Shown: piece by piece, positions 1 to 4,027 of the stretch
How positions within the stretch are numbered: the stretch's first letter is position 1
Layout of the letters: each line of letters begins with the position of its first letter
Assembly: GCA_015487985.1 (NCBI GenBank)
Contig: WFOP01000288.1
Coordinates: 1 to 5,981 of the forward strand
Reading direction: 5' to 3'
DNA length: 5,981 bases
DNA from: Hyphomicrobiales bacterium
GTDB lineage: Bacteria; Pseudomonadota; Alphaproteobacteria; Rhizobiales; Devosiaceae
Notes under the pieces: generated by a model
Told to the model about the DNA's origin: nothing
Seen by the model: the letters and a program-made list of their open reading frames with translations, nothing else
The model's database searches: none
Made by a program: the position numbers and the translations under genes

Positions 1-1
1 C

Positions 2-154
2 ATTCAGCCAAGGATAGGGCCTGGCAATGCCGGGGGGGCTGTGGATATCTCTTTTTCCTCTATGTTCACGCAATCCGGCTCTCCACAATCTTATCAGCGC
101 CAGGTGGTGGTTGATCCCGGCGGCGCGCTGTTTGTGCAGCTCTACGGGAAATAG
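2..154 (+). CDS. C-terminal fragment of an unrecognised protein
   Basis: An open frame enters from the left edge and stops at TAG 152-154, giving about 50 residues. It is rich in Gly, Ser and Gln, contains the stretch PGNAGGAVDISFSS, and ends in an alternating hydrophobic run (QVVVDPGGALFVQLYGK). That pattern suggests a beta-strand-rich or extracytoplasmic C-terminus, but I do not recognise the family. The neighbouring plus frame closes at about 112-114. One minus-strand frame is also open across the segment, but its translation looks less protein-like. No obvious intrinsic terminator follows; a weak GCTG/CAGC stem lies at 176-187. Whether it belongs with the downstream DUF2336 gene cannot be judged. 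Confidence 0.4.
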   Translation: MQPRIGPGNAGGAVDISFSSMFTQSGSPQSYQRQVVVDPGGALFVQLYGK

Positions 155-168
155 GCTTCTATGGGCAA

Positions 169-1575
169 TTGGGTTGCTGGCACCAGCCTGAAGTCTGGGA
201 ATTATATTTTCTCATTGTGAATTATGGTGAACCAATCCTTAAGTCTTGGCTTGTAGGGTTGAGCTTAGTTGTTCAACCGTCAAATCATGGAACAGGGGAT
301 AGGAAACTGGTTGCGTATCAACATTTTTTGGCGCTTTCCCATTCCGCCAATAGCGATCAAAGGGGCGAAGCGGCTCATTTGGTGGCAACAGCTTTTGTGG
401 AGCATTGTGGACCGGCTGACGAGCGGGCGGCGCTTTATGCGTCTGTTCTTGGGTTTTTGGATGACCCTTCGGTAAAGGTGCGGGCCTGTCTTGCCTACGC
501 ATTGTTGCGCTCCAGGGTTGCTCCAAGGCTGGTGATGCTGGCTTTGGCCAAGGATGCGCCCATCATTGCGCGGGCGGTTATTCAATATTCTCCGGTTTTG
601 ATCGATGTGGACCTGGTGGGGATCATATCAAAAGCTCAGCCTGACGTTCTGCTGGCGCTGGTGGAGCGAAAGCATTTGTCAAAGAGACTCGTTGCGGCGC
701 TGGCCAAGCGGGGAGAAAAAAAGTCCCTGATGCGGCTTTTGTCTCGAAATGATGTTGAAATAACAGCAGAAATTTTGGCGGATCTGGTAAAATGCCACGC
801 AGGGGATGCTAGGTTTCGGGGAATTCTTTTGGGGCGAAAGGATTTGCCCGCTTTTTGTCGCCTGCAACTGGTTGATGAGGTCAAGAATGCGCTGGCCTCA
901 AGCCGGATTGTAAAGGGGGCGATTGCGCCGGAGCGACTTGAGCGCTTGATGCGCGATGCCATGGATAGTGCCACCACACGAATTGGGGAACAGGCCTCCA
1001 TTGAGCACGATGATGGGTTCGCCACACGATTGCATGAAGAGGATCGAATTAACACGCGCATATTGCTGCACTCGCTGGTGCATGGGCATGTTTTGTTTTT
1101 CGCCGATTGTATTTCGTTCGTCGCCAAAATGCCTGAAAAGAAGGTGTTTACATTGCTGGAGCGTGGTTCGCGGGCGGCGTTAAATGCGTTGTTTACCCAA
1201 TGTGGCATGAATGGCGCGATGCGCAATTTGCTGGCAAGGCTGGTGGTGCATGCGCGCAATGCGGATTTGTCCAGCGATGATGCGGCGCGGTTCTTTGTAG
1301 TAACGGCGCTGATTGAAGAACTGATCATCGAGCATGAGGGAAATATCCCTGAAAGTCTTGAAGAGGCGTTTCGCTATCTTGATGAGCAGAACGTGATTCT
1401 GGCCCGCAGTGCGGCGCGTGGGGTGATGCCCGCATTTGCTCAGGATGTGGACCCTGAACAAATGTTGCTGGAGGATGATGCAGGGCAGGTGCCGGGGCAA
1501 GCCTGCGGGCATGGCACATCGCGTTGGGGCACATCGCTTGCGCATGATGAGCAATTGGCTTTGCCCGCGGCCTGA
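169..1575 (+). CDS. DUF2336 family HEAT-like helical protein
   Basis: The translation matches the DUF2336 pattern I know from Alphaproteobacteria: helical pairs with a conserved core, here FLDDPSVKVRACLAYALL (about residues 97-113 from the TTG at 169), then PRLVMLALAKDAPIIARAV and SPVLIDVDLVGII. Family function is not established; HEAT-like folds usually act as protein-binding scaffolds. No signal peptide or membrane segment is visible, so it is probably cytoplasmic. The start is uncertain. The first ~45 residues from TTG 169 look non-coding and cover an inverted repeat. Homology seems to begin near VAYQHFLALSHS. The best ribosome-binding site, AGGGGA at 294-299, sits 7 nt before an in-frame CTG at 307, which would give about 422 residues; TTG 328 is another candidate. 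The last 136 bp overlap the convergent HPt gene and carry a 15-bp tandem repeat, so the tail after about QMLLEDDA may be poorly conserved. Confidence 0.8.
   Translation: MGCWHQPEVWELYFLIVNYGEPILKSWLVGLSLVVQPSNHGTGDRKLVAYQHFLALSHSANSDQRGEAAHLVATAFVEHCGPADERAALYASVLGFLDDPSVKVRACLAYALLRSRVAPRLVMLALAKDAPIIARAVIQYSPVLIDVDLVGIISKAQPDVLLALVERKHLSKRLVAALAKRGEKKSLMRLLSRNDVEITAEILADLVKCHAGDARFRGILLGRKDLPAFCRLQLVDEVKNALASSRIVKGAIAPERLERLMRDAMDSATTRIGEQASIEHDDGFATRLHEEDRINTRILLHSLVHGHVLFFADCISFVAKMPEKKVFTLLERGSRAALNALFTQCGMNGAMRNLLARLVVHARNADLSSDDAARFFVVTALIEELIIEHEGNIPESLEEAFRYLDEQNVILARSAARGVMPAFAQDVDPEQMLLEDDAGQVPGQACGHGTSRWGTSLAHDEQLALPAA
257..278. promoter_or_regulatory. Inverted repeat upstream of the DUF2336 core
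   Basis: The arms GGTTGAGC (257-264) and GTTCAACC (271-278) pair over 8 positions with one G-T wobble around a 6-nt loop. No T-run follows, so this does not look like an intrinsic terminator. It lies inside the longest open frame of the DUF2336 gene but upstream of the more plausible translation starts, so it is probably leader or promoter DNA. It could be an operator dyad or a 5'-UTR hairpin. No bound factor can be named. Confidence 0.3.
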
Positions 1576-2168
1576 TTTGTTTTTTGAGCCTCTTCCTGTG
1601 CCTTGCTTTTGGCGGCGGAGCATCGGGAATTGAGCTGGTTGAGCATGGCCACTGTTTCGCCAAGGGCGGGGTCGTTGGCGGGGGTGTTGTGCTCGATTGC
1701 CTGACAAATTGCATTTACCGCCAAGGAGAGAATGGGGCGTGCCTTTTTATGCTCGGAACACCCCTCCATCAGGTCGGAGAGCGGGCAGGCAATCATGCCC
1801 GCCGATTCACACCCAAGAATTGGCGCGTTGCCTTTTATGGTGTGAACGCATGCGTTCAGGTTCTCAAATGCCCTCGTGTCGTTTGATGCCTTTTCATATG
1901 CTTTTGACGCGATACGCAGTTTTGTCATGTCTTCGCGCAACCAGATTTTATAACCTGAGGAAAGAACCTTGAGCTGCAGTTCAGCCGCTTCAATCGGGTT
2001 GGTTTTCGGTTTTGCAATGGGTTTGGCCTTGGCACTTAAGTTCAGCGGCGGGGTTATATATTCATATCCCTTTGTACCAAGGCGCCGGGACAAAGCGGTG
2101 GCTTTTGCCACCATTTGTGCAACGGGTTCATCAATGATCGATCTGGTTTTATTGTTGGCATTTCCCAT
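1440..2168 (-). CDS. HPt (histidine phosphotransfer) domain protein
   Basis: A 242-residue protein with a clear HPt signature, HTIKGNA, at residues 109-115; His109 is the predicted phospho-acceptor and Lys112-Gly113 complete the HxxKG motif. HPt proteins relay phosphate between receiver domains in multistep phosphorelays, and this one has no visible kinase or receiver domain. The N-terminus (about 1-60) is low-complexity and rich in Lys, Ala and Pro (AKAKPIAKPKTNP); the helical HPt bundle spans roughly 62-185. The C-terminal 42 residues hold six Cys (206, 209, 220, 224, 228, 237) and lie mostly opposite the end of the DUF2336 gene, so this tail may be accidental coding rather than a functional domain. 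It lies 63 bp downstream of nadK on the same strand. No clear Shine-Dalgarno precedes the ATG; Met19 is an alternative start. Kinase partners are not in the window. Confidence 0.8.
   Translation of the reverse strand: MGNANNKTRSIIDEPVAQMVAKATALSRRLGTKGYEYITPPLNLSAKAKPIAKPKTNPIEAAELQLKVLSSGYKIWLREDMTKLRIASKAYEKASNDTRAFENLNACVHTIKGNAPILGCESAGMIACPLSDLMEGCSEHKKARPILSLAVNAICQAIEHNTPANDPALGETVAMLNQLNSRCSAAKSKAQEEAQKTNQAAGKANCSSCASDVPQRDVPCPQACPGTCPASSSSNICSGSTS
1503..1585 (+). terminator. Weak terminator-like structure at the DUF2336 3' end
   Basis: GCGGGCA (1505-1511) can pair with TGCCCGC (1562-1568), extended outward by a G-T and a C-G pair. The DUF2336 stop follows and then TTTGTTTTTT (1576-1585). 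The 50-nt loop is long and the whole element lies in coding sequence of one or both convergent genes, so the T-run may be incidental. It is the only terminator candidate I see for the plus-strand gene. Confidence 0.2.
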
Positions 2169-2231
2169 GGGGAAAGACTGCCATACTGTTTCAAATGAAC
2201 AAGCGCATTTGGCCTTAGGGGTGGCTGCCTA

Positions 2232-2999
2232 TCAATATTTAAACTGTTCGTTAAGCACGCGTTCTTCAAGGCTGTGTCCGGGATCAAACAGCAGGGTTAC
2301 GGCGTTATTGCGATCTTCTTTGACATTGACCTCAACCACATTGAGAAACTGACGACTGTCGGCAACGGCTGTAACGGGACGTTTTTCAGGTTCGCGAATT
2401 TCAAATGTCACATGGGCCCGGTTGGGCAAAATGGCGCCGCGCCACCGGCGCGGGCGAAACGGGGAAATGGGGGTGAGGGCCAAAAGGGGCGAATCAATGG
2501 GCAAAATCGGGCCATGGGCGGAAAGGTTATAGGCGGTTGAGCCGGCAGGGGTTGCCAGCAGCACCCCGTCACAAATCAATTCCTCAATGCGGGATTTTTT
2601 ATCGACACAAATTTCTATCTTTGCTGCCTGATATGATGCGCGGAAAAGGGAAACCTCATTGAGTGCCAAAGCATGGTGCATGTTTCCGTTGGCATCGGTT
2701 GCGCTCATGGAGAGGGGATGAATGGTGGTGGCCTGGGCCGCTGCAATTCTGGCGGGCAGGTCGTGTTGGTCAAAATTGTTCATCAGGAAGCCAACCGAGC
2801 CAAAGTGCATGCCATAAACCGGCACTTTTTGTTTCATCACCTGATGCAGGGTTTGCAGCATCTGGCCATCCCCGCCCAAAACCACCACCGTTGAGGCTTT
2901 GCTCAGGGGTGTGTCTCCGTAACGTTTTTGCAGGGCTTCTTTGGCCGCATCTGCGTCAGGTGTTCCACTGGAAACAAAGCTAAGTAATGTTTTGTTCAT
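2232..2999 (-). CDS. nadK: NAD kinase
   Basis: This cytoplasmic enzyme phosphorylates NAD with ATP (or polyphosphate in some bacteria) to make NADP, the only route to NADP. The 255 residues match the usual short alphaproteobacterial form. Visible motifs in order: GGDG (42-45), the phosphate-binding signature; [12 protein letters not shown] (63-74); NE (114-115); and [15 protein letters not shown] (144-158), the diagnostic substrate-binding block, followed by [10 protein letters not shown]. One oddity is His64, where NAD kinases I know usually have Asn (GMNxGxxGFL). The start fits the family N-terminus, but no Shine-Dalgarno precedes the ATG; the bases just upstream read AACCTCCC, the complement of one. 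The gene is followed at 63 bp by the HPt gene, probably co-transcribed. Paired GAATATCTTG repeats lie 80-105 bp upstream. Confidence 0.96.
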   Translation of the reverse strand: MNKTLLSFVSSGTPDADAAKEALQKRYGDTPLSKASTVVVLGGDGQMLQTLHQVMKQKVPVYGMHFGSVGFLMNNFDQHDLPARIAAAQATTIHPLSMSATDANGNMHHALALNEVSLFRASYQAAKIEICVDKKSRIEELICDGVLLATPAGSTAYNLSAHGPILPIDSPLLALTPISPFRPRRWRGAILPNRAHVTFEIREPEKRPVTAVADSRQFLNVVEVNVKEDRNNAVTLLFDPGHSLEERVLNEQFKY

Positions 3000-3080
3000 G
3001 GGAGGTTGGCTCGGGTTTGGTTTAGATGGCTCAGGTTTATCAGGTGGCAGGCGGTCGGGCGCATAATGAATGGCCTGATG

Positions 3081-3103
3081 GAATATCTTGACAGAATATC
3101 TTG
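3081..3103. repeat. Direct repeat GAATATCTTG x2 upstream of nadK
   Basis: GAATATCTTG occurs exactly at 3081-3090 and 3094-3103, a 13-bp period with ACA between. It lies in the intergenic region between nadK (leftward) and the tRNA-Thr gene (rightward). Spaced direct repeats of this size can be sites for a response-regulator dimer, but no known consensus is recognised. No convincing -35/-10 pair for nadK was found nearby. Confidence 0.45.
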
Positions 3104-3183
3104 GCTAGCACGGAGTTTTAGCTCAATCTAGGGTAGATGGGAAACGTGCTTAAGCTCAAGGATAAAAAAACAGCATTTGGGTG

Positions 3184-3212
3184 CTTGCATGTTGGATAAA
3201 CAGGTGCTAGCT
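3184..3212 (+). promoter_or_regulatory. Candidate sigma-70 promoter for tRNA-Thr
   Basis: CTTGCA (3184-3189) and CTAGCT (3207-3212) are separated by 17 bp and resemble the alphaproteobacterial housekeeping pattern CTTGAC-N17-CTATAT. The predicted transcription start falls about 5 nt before the mature tRNA, giving a very short 5' leader, which is plausible for a tRNA gene. The -10 match is only partial. Confidence 0.4.
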
Positions 3213-3224
3213 AGCGCGAAGTGT

Positions 3225-3300
3225 GCCGGCATAGCTCAGTTGGTAGAGCAACTGATTTGTAATCAGTAGGTCGGGAGTTCGAGTCCCTCTGCCGGCACCA
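3225..3300 (+). tRNA. tRNA-Thr (anticodon TGT)
   Basis: A complete 76-nt cloverleaf. The acceptor strand GCCGGCA (3225-3231) pairs with TGCCGGC (3290-3296), followed by discriminator A and an encoded CCA. The D-arm reads TAGCTCAGTTGGTAGAGCA. The anticodon stem ACTGA/TCAGT encloses the loop TTTGTAA with anticodon TGT, which reads ACA and probably other Thr codons. The T-arm GGGAGTTCGAGTCCC carries the conserved TTCGA. All arms pair well, so it should be functional. No integrase gene and no copied tRNA 3' end were seen nearby. Confidence 0.98.
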
Positions 3301-3368
3301 TTTCCCCTTTCTGCATCAGTTTGCTTTTTTGTATCAGTTCGCTTTGCCCATGTTCTGCCGGGGTGCCC

Positions 3369-3415
3369 ATTGGCTGGCGCCGGTGTAGAAGCTTACAAAT
3401 GCGCTTGCAGCCAAT
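3369..3415 (+). terminator. Extended hairpin, possible tRNA-Thr terminator
   Basis: The outer arms ATTGGCTG (3369-3376) and CAGCCAAT (3408-3415) pair perfectly over 8 bp. Inside, GCGC (3377-3380) pairs with GCGC (3401-3404) across a 3-nt TTG bulge, and TGTA with TACA closes a GAAGCT loop. On the plus strand the stem is followed at once by TTTTG, as in an intrinsic terminator, 69 nt after the tRNA. The T-run is short, so a processed RNA structure or a protein-binding dyad is also possible. Confidence 0.4.
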
Positions 3416-3527
3416 TTTGTGAAATGCATTGTTTTTTGGCCCGGCAAATTCATAAATTTTGGGATTCGTCTTATTTGAGCCGGTTCCCGGTTTTGGCAGT
3501 TTCTTTTCGTTTTGATGCGCTTGCTTT

Positions 3528-3578
3528 CGGGGATAGAATTCCCCGGCTTTTGCCCTTTGTTCAAACAGCATGCCGGGG
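3528..3578. terminator. Overlapping stem-loops downstream of copZ
   Basis: Two mutually exclusive stems share one arm. Stem A is CGGGGA (3528-3533) with TCCCCG (3540-3545), followed on the plus strand by GCTTTTG. Stem B is CCCCGGC (3541-3547) with GCCGGGG (3572-3578); inside it TGC/GCA and TTTG/CAAA also pair, giving a long imperfect hairpin. Stem B lies 24 bp past the copZ stop and could protect or end the minus-strand copZ mRNA, though no strong T-run follows in that direction. Stem A looks more like a plus-strand terminator. Confidence 0.35.
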
Positions 3579-3601
3579 AGGGGTGGTAATGTGCGCAAGA
3601 T

Positions 3602-3799
3602 TTAGGCGGTGGTCGCTTCGTATCCTGCTTCTTTGATTGCGGCCAGCAGCGCATTGTCGTCAAGGGTGCTGGTCACTTCAACGGTTCTGTTTTCCAGGTC
3701 AAAAGAAAGCTTTGCGGCGGGGTCGTTACCGGCGATTTCTTTTTCAATGGCGGATGTGCAGTGGCCACAACTCATTTCGGGGACGGAAAACTTTGTCAT
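3602..3799 (-). CDS. copZ: CopZ-like heavy-metal-associated (HMA) copper chaperone
   Basis: A 65-residue, single-domain HMA protein of the size expected for CopZ. The metal site is MSCGHC (residues 9-14) with Cys11 and Cys14 as Cu(I) ligands, matching the MxCxxC signature; the C-terminal KEAGYEATTA is typical of the last helix and strand. It should carry Cu(I) in the cytoplasm and deliver it to the divergent CopA ATPase. The start at 3799 has a good Shine-Dalgarno (AAGGA, 8 nt upstream). A longer frame open from 3946 would read through the copper-responsive promoter and is rejected. The promoter just upstream is CueR/HmrR-type, so expression should rise with copper. The gene name rests on motif and context; a mercury-binding MerP-like role is less likely because there is no signal peptide and the partner is a copper ATPase. 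Confidence 0.93.
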   Translation of the reverse strand: MTKFSVPEMSCGHCTSAIEKEIAGNDPAAKLSFDLENRTVEVTSTLDDNALLAAIKEAGYEATTA

Positions 3800-3843
3800 T
3801 TTGAAAATCCTTGTTGTTTGAGAATAGGAATGATGATGGCACC

Positions 3844-3874
3844 ATCTTAGGACCTTCCCCCTCTGGAAGGTCAA
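3844..3874 (-). promoter_or_regulatory. CueR/HmrR-type copper promoter for copZ
   Basis: Read on the minus strand, TTGACC (-35, 3869-3874) and TAAGAT (-10, 3844-3849) are separated by 19 bp, the overlong spacing typical of MerR-family activated promoters. The spacer and -35 contain a perfect dyad, GACCTTCC and GGAAGGTC with 6 nt between (3851-3872), close to the CueR/HmrR operator. The 5' UTR would be about 38 nt. The cognate regulator is not encoded in the window. Confidence 0.88.
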
Positions 3875-3909
3875 GTGCGTGTCATTGAAATTTGCGCAGA
3901 GGGAAGTCA

Positions 3910-3967
3910 GCAAAATCGGCAAAATCACGAAAGTTTGCTTAATCAAGAAAGTTTGCTTGGGGGGGGG
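3910..3967. repeat. Tandem repeats and G9 tract between the two copper promoters
   Basis: GCAAAATC[G/A] occurs twice head-to-tail (3910-3918, 3919-3927). TCA[C/A]GAAAGTTTGCTT occurs twice with an 18-bp period (3925-3940, 3943-3958); the last 12 bases of each copy are identical. Nine consecutive G follow at 3959-3967 and abut the copA -35 box. Both repeats and homopolymers of this kind are prone to slippage. No reading frame uses them. Confidence 0.75.
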
Positions 3968-3998
3968 TTGACCTTCCAGTTAGTGGAAGGATTAGGTT
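3968..3998 (+). promoter_or_regulatory. CueR/HmrR-type copper promoter for copA
   Basis: TTGACC (-35, 3968-3973) and TAGGTT (-10, 3993-3998) are separated by 19 bp, and the spacer holds CCTTCC (3972-3977) and GGAAGG (3985-3990) with 7 nt between. This closely resembles the well-known CueR operator of E. coli copA. A MerR-type copper sensor bound here would untwist the long spacer when loaded with Cu(I). The leader to the copA start is only about 20-25 nt. Confidence 0.92.
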
Positions 3999-4027
3999 TG
4001 GCTATCAAACAATTCAGGATGAAAGCC

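Larger units (their letters stand above)
3301..3601. other. Gene-free stretch between tRNA-Thr and copZ
   Basis: No frame on either strand gives a convincing protein. The open frames are low-complexity and have no recognisable motif, and one minus frame simply runs antisense through the tRNA. Just after the tRNA there is an imperfect pair of about 18-bp repeats (TGCATCAGTTTGCTT and TGTATCAGTTCGCTT, about 3312-3347). The remainder holds the stem-loops listed separately. The region is AT-richer and T-rich on the plus strand at about 3416-3520. Confidence 0.5.

Noticed and set aside
289..312. GGAAC-N16-GTT resembling an ECF (general stress) sigma promoter before DUF2336
   Set aside because: Only the core bases match; the rest of the -35 element is absent, and the transcript would begin almost at the coding region.
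636..1328. 230-codon minus-strand open frame opposite the DUF2336 gene
   Set aside because: The product is Ser/Arg-rich with no motif and is a typical antisense shadow of a real coding frame.
1180..1714. Two minus-strand open frames of 129-175 codons across the DUF2336/HPt junction
   Set aside because: Both overlap supported genes in other frames and give Pro/Arg/His-rich translations with no recognisable domain.
3289..3362. Possible attachment site: TCTGCCGG of the tRNA end repeated at about 3355
   Set aside because: Only 8 bases match, and no integrase or foreign gene is nearby, so chance is the simpler explanation.
3263..3598. 111-codon minus-strand open frame ending in the tRNA
   Set aside because: Its C-terminus (AEGLELPTY) is the antisense of tRNA-Thr, a common false protein call; the rest has no motif.
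3602..3946. Longer 114-codon version of CopZ
   Set aside because: The extra 49 codons run through the CueR-type promoter; the start at 3799 has a proper ribosome-binding site and gives the normal HMA length.
4019..4027. copA start at the upstream ATG 4019
   Set aside because: It overlaps the AGGA ribosome-binding site, which is well spaced for ATG 4028; it adds only three residues either way.
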